Source: Pseudomonadota bacterium | Lineage (GTDB): Bacteria > Pseudomonadota > Alphaproteobacteria > Acetobacterales > Acetobacteraceae | Length of the DNA stretch: 6,573 nucleotides | Reading direction: 5' to 3' | NCBI GenBank assembly: GCA_021845835.1 | Contig: JAJZVE010000263.1 | Coordinates: 1-6,573, forward strand | Shown: in pieces, positions 1 to 6,573 of the stretch | Position numbering within the stretch: position 1 is the stretch's first letter | Layout: each line of letters begins with the position of its first letter | Notes under the pieces: model-generated | What the model was told of the DNA's origin: nothing | The model's database searches: none | Seen by the model: only the letters and a program-made list of their open reading frames with translations | Position numbers and translations under genes: made by a program

Positions 1-77
1 CGCGCTGCGCCACCTTGCCGCTGCCCAGGGACAAGATCGCCGACGTGAACGAGTTGACCTTCCGCTTCCGACCCTAG
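1..77 (+). CDS. tolA: Probable TolA, C-terminal end (5' truncated by window)
   Basis: The reading frame starting at base 3 runs 24 codons to a TAG at 75-77 and ends in [20 protein letters not shown]. Proteins with a TolA/TonB-like C-terminal domain in alphaproteobacteria often end in a similar LPLPRD...LTFRFRP strand. The position directly before tolB, 17 bases ahead of its ATG, is the standard place for tolA. TolA is the inner-membrane protein that spans the periplasm, is energised by TolQ-TolR, and contacts TolB and Pal. Only the last strand of domain III is visible, so the identification rests on synteny plus a short match. Confidence 0.65.
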   Translation, partial: RCATLPLPRDKIADVNELTFRFRP

Positions 78-80
78 CCC

Positions 81-86
81 AGAGGG
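81..86 (+). promoter_or_regulatory. Shine-Dalgarno for the tolB ATG at 95
   Basis: AGAGGG lies 8 bases before ATG 95. This is the only recognisable purine-rich ribosome site near the tolB start. The in-frame ATG at 161 has only a weak GGACGA in front of it, and GTG 86 overlaps the site itself. This is the main reason for choosing 95 as the start. Confidence 0.5.
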
Positions 87-94
87 TGCCCCCC

Positions 95-1555
95 ATGAGC
101 CGACCGAACGAAACCCGACCGAACGAAAGCCGACCGGACGAAAGCCGACCGGACGAAAGCATGCGCAACATCATCGCCACGCCGCTGCCGGCGCCGCTGA
201 TTCAGGTCGGCCGCCGCGGCCTGATCACCGGCTCGGCGGCGCTGCTGGCGGCGCCGCTGCTGTCCGCCCGGGCCCAGGCCGCCCAGGCGCCGGCCGCGCC
301 CGGCGGGCCGAGCGCGGTGATCGACGTGGACCGCGCCCGCACCGAACCGATCCCGATCGCGATCCCGCCGCTGTCCGGCTCGGGCGACGGCAGCAGCGAT
401 CGGCTCGGCAGCGACATCGCCGGCGTCATCACCAACAATCTCGCCCGTTGCGGCCTGTTCCGGCCGATCGCCGGCGCCACCGCGCTGGCCGGGCCGGGCA
501 CCGGCGACGTGCCGAACTTCGCCACCTGGAAGGCCTCCGGCGCGCAGGCGCTGGTGACCGGCAAGGTCGAAAGCCAGGGCAGCGACAAGGTGCGCGTCGA
601 GTTCCGGCTGTGGGACATCCTGCCCCAGCAGCAGATCCAGGGCACCGCCTACACCACCACGCGGTCCAACTGGCGCCGCATCGCGCACATCATTTCCGAC
701 GTGATCTACGAGCGGCTGCTCGGCGAGAAGGGATATTTCGATACCCGCATCGTCTATATCGCCAATTCCGGGCCGCGCGGGCGGCGGATCAAGCGGCTCG
801 CCATCATGGACCAGGACGGCGAGAACAACCGCTTCCTGACCGACGGCCGGTCGATGGCGCTGACGCCGCGGTTCCATCCGACCAAGGACGAGATCGCGTT
901 CATGTCGTATGCGAACAATCGTCCGCGCGTGTATCTGTTCGACCTTGGCACCGGCCGGCAGAGCATCCTGGGCGATTTCCGCGGCATCACGCTCTCGCCG
1001 CGCTTCAGCCCGGACGGCAGCAGCGTGGTGATGGCGGAAACCGACGATTCCGGCTCCAGCATCTATGTCGTGCAGCTCGGCAGCCACGCCTCGCGCCGGC
1101 TGACCGATTCGGGGGCGATCGATGTCTCGCCGTGCTTCAGCCCGGACGGCACGCAGATCGTGTTCAACTCCGACCGCGACGGCGACCAGCAGCTTTATGT
1201 CATGGGCGCCGACGGCAGCGGGGCGCGGCGGATCAGCTTCGGCCAGGGGCGCTACGCGACGCCGGTCTGGTCGCCGCGCGGCGACCTGATCGCCTTCACG
1301 CGCATCAGCGGCAACACCTTCGCCATCGGGGTGATGCACCCCGACGGGACCGGGGAGCGCATCCTGTCGGAAAGCTGGTACGTGGAAGGCCCCACCTTCT
1401 GCCCGAACGGGCGCGTGCTGATGTTCTGGCGGGAAGGGCAGGGCCGCGGTGGCGGTTCGCGACTCGTTTCGATCGATATTACCGGCTTTAACGAGCGGGA
1501 GATCACCACGCCCACCGACGCCTCCGATCCGGCGTGGTCGCCCCTGTTGTCTTGA
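95..1555 (+). CDS. tolB: Tol-Pal system periplasmic beta-propeller protein TolB, with Tat-type signal
   Basis: TolB is the periplasmic component of the Tol-Pal complex; it binds Pal and the TolA C-terminus and helps drive outer-membrane constriction at division. From ATG 95 it is 486 aa; E. coli TolB is about 430. Residues 3-22 are four RPNET/RPDES-like pentapeptides. A signal follows: the twin-arginine block GRRGLI (residues 39-44), a hydrophobic stretch and an SARAQA cleavage region near 57-62. The N-terminal alpha/beta domain (about 70-190) contains [19 protein letters not shown]. The six-bladed propeller (about 215-486) shows the repeated pattern in [43 protein letters not shown] and SDPAWSP. 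The start is uncertain: ATG 161 (464 aa) would drop the pentapeptides and keep the whole signal, while GTG 86 adds three residues. TolB is Sec-exported in E. coli, so a Tat signal is inferred from motif only. Confidence 0.95.
   Translation: MSRPNETRPNESRPDESRPDESMRNIIATPLPAPLIQVGRRGLITGSAALLAAPLLSARAQAAQAPAAPGGPSAVIDVDRARTEPIPIAIPPLSGSGDGSSDRLGSDIAGVITNNLARCGLFRPIAGATALAGPGTGDVPNFATWKASGAQALVTGKVESQGSDKVRVEFRLWDILPQQQIQGTAYTTTRSNWRRIAHIISDVIYERLLGEKGYFDTRIVYIANSGPRGRRIKRLAIMDQDGENNRFLTDGRSMALTPRFHPTKDEIAFMSYANNRPRVYLFDLGTGRQSILGDFRGITLSPRFSPDGSSVVMAETDDSGSSIYVVQLGSHASRRLTDSGAIDVSPCFSPDGTQIVFNSDRDGDQQLYVMGADGSGARRISFGQGRYATPVWSPRGDLIAFTRISGNTFAIGVMHPDGTGERILSESWYVEGPTFCPNGRVLMFWREGQGRGGGSRLVSIDITGFNEREITTPTDASDPAWSPLLS
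100..159 (+). repeat. Four tandem 15-bp repeats at the 5' end of tolB
   Basis: There are four head-to-tail units with no spacer: ccgaccgaacgaaac (100-114), ccgaccgaacgaaag (115-129), and ccgaccggacgaaag twice (130-144, 145-159). The last two units are identical and the others differ by one or two bases. The 15-bp period keeps the tolB frame, so copy number could change without a frameshift. One base after the array comes an in-frame ATG (161) that could be the ancestral start. If translation starts at 95 the array encodes a charged n-region extension; if at 161 it is leader sequence between tolA and tolB. Confidence 0.95.
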
Positions 1556-1595
1556 GCGCAACAGTGCTACATCCGTTGCGGTGAACAGGGGCGGC
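1537..1595 (+). other. Long stem enclosing the tolB stop codon
   Basis: Bases 1539-1548 (CGCCCCTGTT) pair perfectly with 1584-1593 (AACAGGGGCG), extendable by one G-U and one G-C pair to 1537/1595. The enclosed stretch holds a second stem, CGCAAC 1557-1562 with GTTGCG 1575-1580, around a 12-base loop. The tolB stop at 1553-1555 sits inside. No T-run follows, so it is not a classical intrinsic terminator. It could be a 3'-end stabilising or processing structure between tolB and pal. The pairing is read directly; any role is inference. Confidence 0.4.
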
Positions 1596-1621
1596 ATGCA
1601 GCGGGGGGATGGAACTACTTC

Positions 1622-1651
1622 TTGACCAGCTTTATTTCGCCGGGGTAAGCC
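1622..1651 (+). promoter_or_regulatory. Possible weak promoter upstream of pal
   Basis: TTGACC at 1622-1627 matches the sigma-70 -35 hexamer at five of six positions. It lies in a small AT-richer pocket in otherwise very GC-rich DNA. The region 17-18 bases downstream (GTAAGC/TAAGCC, 1645-1651) is a poor -10. The 231-bp gap between tolB and pal leaves room for a pal promoter, which is known from other bacteria, but the match here is weak. Confidence 0.2.
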
Positions 1652-1721
1652 GCTGCGGCGTCACGCGAGCGTCAGCCGCTTGCGCCCGTCGCCGGCCCCG
1701 CTTGGCCGATCCGTCTCACCC

Positions 1722-1740
1722 GGCAGCTCCGCGGGCTGCC
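1722..1740 (+). other. Hairpin in the pal leader
   Basis: GGCAGC (1722-1727) pairs with GCTGCC (1735-1740). A further T-G and C-G pair inside makes an 8-pair stem with a CGC triloop. It ends 31 bases before the pal Shine-Dalgarno and has no T-run after it. It may be a leader or mRNA-stability hairpin; its function is unknown. Confidence 0.35.
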
Positions 1741-1786
1741 ACCGCCGGCTGTGTTCGCTCGGATATCTTCCAGGGAAGTACGTGAA

Positions 1787-2272
1787 ATGAACCTCAAGAT
1801 TGTGGGCGCCCTTTCCGCTCTGGTGCTGCTCAGCGCCTGCGCCCAAAAGAAGGCCGAAACTGCCGCTGCCACCGGCACCGGCAACACCGTTGCCGCCCCG
1901 TCGATCGCGCCGGGCAGCGAGGAAGATCTGGCGAAGAACGTGGGCGACCGCGTGTTCTTCGCGTTCAACAAGTCCTCGCTGAACAGCGACGACAAGGGCA
2001 CCCTCGACCGTCAGGCCGCGTGGCTCGCCAAGTATCCGAACGTGAACGTGCAGGTCGCCGGCAACTGCGACGAGCGCGGCACCGAGGAATACAACATCGC
2101 GCTCGGCCAGCGCCGCGCCAACGCCGCCCGCGACTACCTGGTGGCCAAGGGCACCGCGAAGTCGCGCATCACCACCATCAGCTACGGCAAGGATCGCCCG
2201 CAGCCGGACGCGCTCGGCCACACCGAGGCGGACTGGGCGAAGAACCGCAACGCCATCACCTCGGTGAAGTAA
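1787..2272 (+). CDS. pal: Peptidoglycan-associated lipoprotein Pal
   Basis: Pal is an outer-membrane lipoprotein that binds meso-diaminopimelate of peptidoglycan through an OmpA-like domain and cycles between TolB and the wall during division. The 161-aa product has a short lipoprotein signal ending in the lipobox LSAC, with Cys18 the expected lipidated residue, then an Ala/Thr-rich tether (about 19-45). The OmpA-like domain follows from about 47 to the end: VFFAFNKSSL at the start, NCDERGTEEYNIALGQRRANA with Asp95 and the following Arg as ligand residues, SYGKDRPQ, and the terminal NRNAITSVK. ATG 1787 is chosen because AGGGAAG (1772-1778) lies 8 bases before it and the lipoprotein signal starts there. 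GTG 1751 in the same frame would add 12 non-signal residues. A strong terminator follows 63 bases after the stop. Confidence 0.97.
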   Translation: MNLKIVGALSALVLLSACAQKKAETAAATGTGNTVAAPSIAPGSEEDLAKNVGDRVFFAFNKSSLNSDDKGTLDRQAAWLAKYPNVNVQVAGNCDERGTEEYNIALGQRRANAARDYLVAKGTAKSRITTISYGKDRPQPDALGHTEADWAKNRNAITSVK

Positions 2273-2335
2273 CGCCGCGGTTGGAAGGCGCCGGCCGGCA
2301 AGGCCGGGCGTACACGACCCGCATGGGACGGAAGC

Positions 2336-2370
2336 CGGCGGCTCCTTCGGGAGCCGCCGTTTTCGTCTGT
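2336..2370 (+). terminator. Strong intrinsic terminator after pal
   Basis: A perfect 10-bp GC-rich stem, CGGCGGCTCC (2336-2345) with GGAGCCGCCG (2350-2359), is capped by TTCG. This gives the extra-stable C(UUCG)G tetraloop. It is followed directly by TTTTCGTCTGT (2360-2370). These are the hallmarks of Rho-independent termination. A smaller hairpin, CCGGCC (2291-2296) with GGCCGG (2302-2307), precedes it without a T-run. The terminator should end most transcripts from tolB-pal before cpoB. Confidence 0.88.
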
Positions 2371-2373
2371 ACT

Positions 2374-2401
2374 TTGTCCGCTGCGCCGGCTCGCCTACAA
2401 C
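2374..2401 (+). promoter_or_regulatory. Possible promoter for cpoB
   Basis: TTGTCC (2374-2379), 16 bases, then TACAAC (2396-2401): each hexamer matches the sigma-70 consensus at four of six positions. It lies just after the pal terminator and 43 bases before the cpoB ATG, where a promoter would be needed if the terminator works. The prediction rests on motif and position only. Confidence 0.35.
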
Positions 2402-2428
2402 GCGCTGTGGCCCGCCGGCGGGCCGCCG

Positions 2429-2436
2429 AGGAGGGA
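2429..2436 (+). promoter_or_regulatory. Strong Shine-Dalgarno for cpoB
   Basis: AGGAGGGA ends 8 bases before ATG 2445. It is the best ribosome-binding site in the window and fixes the cpoB start. Confidence 0.85.
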
Positions 2437-2444
2437 CAAGAAGA

Positions 2445-3452
2445 ATGCGACTGCACCTGGCTGGTTGTCTGGTTCTGCTGTGCGCGTTGGCCATCCCGCC
2501 GGCCGCGCGCGCGCAGATGGAGAGCCGTGAAGGCATTGCGCTGCAGAACCAGATCCTGGAACTGCGCCAGGAGCTCGATTCGCTGCGTCAACAGGGCGCG
2601 CGCGCCGGGGGCGGCGGCGGTGCCTCCTCGCTGGGCGGAGCCTATCGGCCGACGCCGCTGACGCCGCCCGCCGCCGGCGGCGGTGACCTGCAGGCGCAAC
2701 TGCTCGACCGCGTGCAGCGGCTGGAGGAGGCGGTGCGCGACCTGCGCGGGCAGGTGGACGACGCCAACAACACGCGGCAGCAGCAATATGACCAGTTGAA
2801 CAAGAAGATCGACGACCTGGCCTTCCGCCTCGGCGTCGCCCCGGCCGGTGCTGCTGGTGCTGGTGCTGGTGCTGGTGCTGCCGGTGCCGGTGCCGGCGCC
2901 GCCGCCGGCGCGGCAGGGGCCACCGGCGGCCTGCCCGCCATGCGCGAGGCGCCGCCCGCTGCCGGGCAACGGACCGCCGGCGGGACGCTGCCGACGCCGC
3001 CGGCGCCGGGTGCGCCGATGGCCCTGACACCCCCGGCCGCCGCGCCGGCTGCGGCGCCGGCCGCTCACCGCACGCCGGAGCTGATCCTGAAGGAAGGCCA
3101 TGCGGCGCTGGCCCGGCGCGACTATGCCGCGGCCGAGGCGGACGCCAAGCAGGTACTGGCCAACGGCAAGGGGCCGCGCGCGACCGACGCGCAGTTCCTG
3201 CTGGCGCAGGCGCTGGCCGGCAAGCGTGACTATTCCGCCGCCGCCGTCGCCTATGACGATGCCTATAACCGCAGCCGCACCGGGGTGCATGCGCAGGACA
3301 GCCTGCTCGGTCTCGCCCATGCCCTGACCGCGATCAACGAGAAGCGGGCCGCCTGCGCGACGCTCGACAAGCTGCGCGCCGAGTTCCCGACCCCGCGCAG
3401 CGACCTGCGCGAGCCGATCGCGCGCGCGCGGCACAGTGCGGGCTGCCGCTGA
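2445..3452 (+). CDS. cpoB: Cell-division coordinator CpoB / Tol-Pal system protein YbgF
   Basis: CpoB (YbgF) is a periplasmic partner of TolA that links outer-membrane constriction to septal peptidoglycan synthesis. The 335-aa product begins with a Sec signal (residues 1-23, cleavage after AARA before Gln24). Coiled-coil heptads follow at about 32-46 (LQNQILELRQELDSL) and 81-129 (LQAQLLDRVQRLEEAV, then Asn/Gln-rich turns), matching the trimerising N-terminal domain of YbgF. An Ala/Gly-rich then Pro-rich linker spans about 134-207. Three TPR-like helix pairs fill 209-335: ILKEGHAALARRDYAAAEAD, DAQFLLAQALAGKRDYSAAA and DSLLGLAHALTAINEKRAAC. E. coli CpoB is about 263 aa; most of the extra length here is the linker. 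The gene follows a strong terminator and has its own strong ribosome site, so it may be transcribed apart from tolB-pal. Its stop overlaps the likely tilS start. Confidence 0.92.
   Translation: MRLHLAGCLVLLCALAIPPAARAQMESREGIALQNQILELRQELDSLRQQGARAGGGGGASSLGGAYRPTPLTPPAAGGGDLQAQLLDRVQRLEEAVRDLRGQVDDANNTRQQQYDQLNKKIDDLAFRLGVAPAGAAGAGAGAGAAGAGAGAAAGAAGATGGLPAMREAPPAAGQRTAGGTLPTPPAPGAPMALTPPAAAPAAAPAAHRTPELILKEGHAALARRDYAAAEADAKQVLANGKGPRATDAQFLLAQALAGKRDYSAAAVAYDDAYNRSRTGVHAQDSLLGLAHALTAINEKRAACATLDKLRAEFPTPRSDLREPIARARHSAGCR
2847..2879 (+). repeat. GGTGCT hexamer repeat in cpoB linker
   Basis: GGTGCT occurs at 2847-2852, then after an extra GCT four times without interruption at 2856-2879. 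It encodes Gly-Ala dipeptides, and the same dipeptide continues downstream through GGTGCC/GGCGCC variants to about 2900. The six-base unit keeps frame, so slippage would only change linker length. Confidence 0.85.
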
Positions 3453-4726
3453 CCGCGGCGCCGCTGGACGCCGCCGGCTTCGCGGCGCTGCTCGCTCTGC
3501 TCGGGCCGTTCGAGCCCGCGCCGCGCCTCGCCGTCGCCGTCTCCGGCGGTGCCGACAGCCTTGCGCTGGCGTTGCTGGCCGATGGCTGGGCGCGCGCGCG
3601 CGGCGGGACGGTGCGGGGGCTGATCGTGGATCACGGGCTGCGCCCCGAGTCGGCGGCCGAGGCGGCGCTGACCCGCGCGCGGCTGGCCGGGCGCGGCATC
3701 GCGGCGCAGGTGCTGACACTGACCGGCCTTGCCCGTGGCCCGGCGCTGGCCGCTCGCGCGCGGGCGGCACGCTACGCGGCGCTCGGCGCCGCCTGCGCCG
3801 CGGCGGGGATCGTGCACCTGCTGCTTGGCCATCACGCCGCCGACCAGGCCGAGACGCTGGCCATGCGCCGCCTCGGCGGCAGCGGGCCGGACGGGCGCGC
3901 CGCCATGCCGTGCATCGCCGAGACGCCCCAGGTCCGGCTGCTGCGGCCGCTGCTGGCGATCCCGAAGGCGCGGCTGCGGGCGACGCTGCAGGCGGCCGGG
4001 CTGGATTGGGTGGAGGATCCGTCCAACGCCGACCCGGCGACGCTGCGCGCCCGGCTGCGCAGCGACCCGGATGGCACGGCTTCCGCCACCGGCGCGGCCC
4101 TGGCCGCGACGGCAGCCTCCGGCGCGGCGCGGGCCTGGGCGGAGCGGGCGCGCGCCGCCGTGCTGGCGCGGCGCGTGCGCCTTTATCCTGCGGGATATGC
4201 GCTGCTCACACCCGGTCCGATTCCGGCGGCGGCCCTGGCTTCGGTGCTGCGCGCGGTGGCCGGGGCCGACTGGGCGCCCGCCCCGGCGCAGGTGGCGCGG
4301 CTCGCCGCACGGCCGCAGGCGGCGACGCTGGGCGGGGTGCGGCTGCTGCCGGCAGGGCGCCTGTCGGCGGGCGACTGGCTGGTGGTGCGGGAGGAAGCGG
4401 CGATGGCCGCGCCGATTCCGGCGCGTCCCGGCGCGACCTGGGACGGCCGGTTCCGCATTCGCCATGCCCCCGCCACGGAAGAAGGGCTGTGGCTCGGCGC
4501 GCTGGCGGACGATGCCGCCCGGCTGCGGCGGCACGCCGCCCTGCCATCGGCGGTGCTGCGGACGCTTCCGGCACTCCGGCGGAACGGGATGCTGGTGGCG
4601 GTGCCGGTTTTGCGTTACTCTGATCAGTCATGGAGCGGAGTCTGTGATCTGCAGTTCGCCCCGCCTTCGCCCGCCTGCGGCGCCGCCTTCGCGCCCCCGG
4701 CGATCGATGCATGGGCACCGCAATGA
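3449..4726 (+). CDS. tilS: tRNA(Ile)-lysidine synthetase TilS, likely CTG start
   Basis: TilS uses ATP to attach lysine to C34 of the CAU-anticodon tRNA-Ile, making lysidine so the tRNA reads AUA. The N-type ATP-pyrophosphatase loop SGGADS lies at residues 32-37 counting from CTG 3449. VDHGLRPES, GHHAADQAETLAMRRLGGSG and LLRPLLAIPKARL...GLDWVEDPSNADP follow, all diagnostic of the TilS catalytic domain. The C-terminal half is Ala/Arg-rich and poorly conserved, ending AIDAWAPQ. No ATG, GTG or TTG occurs in frame upstream of TTG 3572, and that TTG lies after the ATP loop, so it cannot start a working enzyme. CTG 3449 shares CTGA with the cpoB stop, as GTGA/ATGA overlaps do in coupled genes, and gives 425 aa. 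CTG 3443 and 3464 are alternatives. The family call is firm; the exact start is inferred. Confidence 0.93.
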   Translation: MTAAPLDAAGFAALLALLGPFEPAPRLAVAVSGGADSLALALLADGWARARGGTVRGLIVDHGLRPESAAEAALTRARLAGRGIAAQVLTLTGLARGPALAARARAARYAALGAACAAAGIVHLLLGHHAADQAETLAMRRLGGSGPDGRAAMPCIAETPQVRLLRPLLAIPKARLRATLQAAGLDWVEDPSNADPATLRARLRSDPDGTASATGAALAATAASGAARAWAERARAAVLARRVRLYPAGYALLTPGPIPAAALASVLRAVAGADWAPAPAQVARLAARPQAATLGGVRLLPAGRLSAGDWLVVREEAAMAAPIPARPGATWDGRFRIRHAPATEEGLWLGALADDAARLRRHAALPSAVLRTLPALRRNGMLVAVPVLRYSDQSWSGVCDLQFAPPSPACGAAFAPPAIDAWAPQ

Positions 4727-4909
4727 AGCCCCGGGGATGCGAAAGCCCCCGGAGCACCCTATGTTGATGCCATCGCGGCAACGCGCAGCCGCGTTGCCGT
4801 CGGGGCCAAAAGCTGGCGCAGGCATCGCATCCGATGCCATGATGCAGAATCTATCGACGCGGGGCGTCGCGCGAGAGGACAGAACGGCCGCATTCGGCCA
4901 GGGAACACG
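4727..4909 (+). other. Structured tilS-ftsH intergenic leader with five hairpins
   Basis: Five non-overlapping inverted repeats fill this 183-base gap. They are CCGGGG 4731-4736 with CCCCGG 4747-4752 (inner GC-GAAA-GC); a perfect 10-bp CGGCAACGCG 4776-4785 with CGCGTTGCCG 4790-4799, loop CAGC; GGCATCG 4821-4827 with CGATGCC 4832-4838, loop CATC; CGACGC 4855-4860 with GCGTCG 4864-4869, loop GGG; and GGCCG 4886-4890 with CGGCC 4895-4899, loop CATT. The last ends one base before the ftsH Shine-Dalgarno AGGGA (4900-4904). None is followed by a T-run. The array looks like the untranslated leader of ftsH. A regulatory role is inference, and short GC-rich hairpins arise by chance in such DNA. Confidence 0.5.

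Positions 4910-4913
<4 letters not shown>
4761..4913 (+). other. Candidate 50-codon upstream ORF ending on the ftsH ATG
   Basis: ATG 4761 has GGAG (4751-4754) 6 bases before it and opens a 50-codon frame. Its TGA (4911-4913) overlaps the ftsH ATG (4910-4912) as ATGA, the typical geometry of translational coupling. The frame could also open at ATG 4737 without a good ribosome site. The predicted peptide (starting [15 protein letters not shown]) shows no recognised motif or signal. Its third codon positions are only about two-thirds G/C, against near saturation in the flanking genes, which argues against a conserved coding gene. It may be a leader peptide or chance. Confidence 0.2.

Positions 4914-6573
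<1,660 letters not shown>

Noticed and set aside
74..1597. 507-codon - strand frame opposite tolB
   Set aside because: Shadow of tolB: Arg/Ala/Gly/Asp-rich, with no motif, and its FVRSA-type repeats are just the complement of the 15-bp array.
1751..1786. GTG 1751 as the pal start
   Set aside because: The extra 12 residues would precede a complete lipoprotein signal, and the Shine-Dalgarno is placed for ATG 1787.
2457..2468. LAGC near the CpoB N-terminus as a lipobox
   Set aside because: The Cys is at residue 8 with no hydrophobic segment before it. The hydrophobic core follows it and ends in a normal AARA cleavage site.
2256..4534. Long - strand frames opposite cpoB and tilS (2256-3770, 3263-4534)
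   Set aside because: They run across the boundaries of well-identified + strand genes and consist of Arg/Ala/Gly-rich sequence without domains.
3572..4726. TTG 3572 as the tilS start
   Set aside because: It would remove SGGADS, the ATP-binding loop required for catalysis, while the upstream frame encodes a normal TilS N-terminus.
4738..4764. Heat-shock sigma-32-like promoter (TGCGAAA, 12 bases, CCCTATGT) before ftsH
   Set aside because: The -10 half is suggestive and ftsH is heat-induced in some bacteria, but the -35 lacks the CTTG core and overlaps a hairpin. Too weak to annotate.

Overview
The window is a stretch of GC-rich (roughly 70% by eye) alphaproteobacterial chromosome. All genes lie on the + strand, in the order tolA(3' end)-tolB-pal-cpoB(ybgF)-tilS-ftsH(5' part). 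This order, and proteins with alphaproteobacterial features (an NCDERGT motif in Pal, a TilS with a long Ala/Arg-rich C-terminal half), fit the Rhodospirillales. The Acetobacteraceae (Roseomonas-like) are my best guess, from recall of similar proteins and not from a search.

Layout. 1-77: last 24 codons of what is probably tolA. 95-1555: tolB, the periplasmic beta-propeller of the Tol-Pal complex, preceded or begun by a perfectly phased 4 x 15-bp tandem repeat and carrying a twin-arginine-type signal. 1556-1786: non-coding, with a long stem around the tolB stop, a possible weak promoter and a hairpin in the pal leader. 1787-2272: pal, the outer-membrane peptidoglycan-binding lipoprotein. 2273-2444: non-coding, with a strong UUCG-capped intrinsic terminator, then a possible promoter and a strong Shine-Dalgarno. 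2445-3452: cpoB, a secreted coiled-coil/TPR protein with an unusually long Ala/Gly/Pro linker. 3449-4726: tilS, the tRNA-Ile lysidine synthetase, whose only sensible start appears to be a CTG overlapping the cpoB stop. 4727-4909: a 183-nt leader with five consecutive hairpins and a small ORF ending on the ftsH ATG. 4910-6573: ftsH, the membrane AAA+ zinc protease, complete through the ATPase and zinc sites but cut by the window end.

How the genes work together. TolA (inner membrane), TolB (periplasm), Pal (outer membrane) and CpoB (periplasm) belong to the trans-envelope Tol-Pal machine that constricts the outer membrane during division and coordinates peptidoglycan synthesis. tilS and ftsH are housekeeping genes (tRNA decoding; membrane-protein quality control) that often follow tol-pal-ybgF in alphaproteobacteria. 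I see no mobile element, CRISPR array, RNA gene or novel defence-type system. The points worth a second look are the non-canonical tilS start, the structured ftsH leader, the tolB N-terminal repeat and the terminator splitting pal from cpoB.
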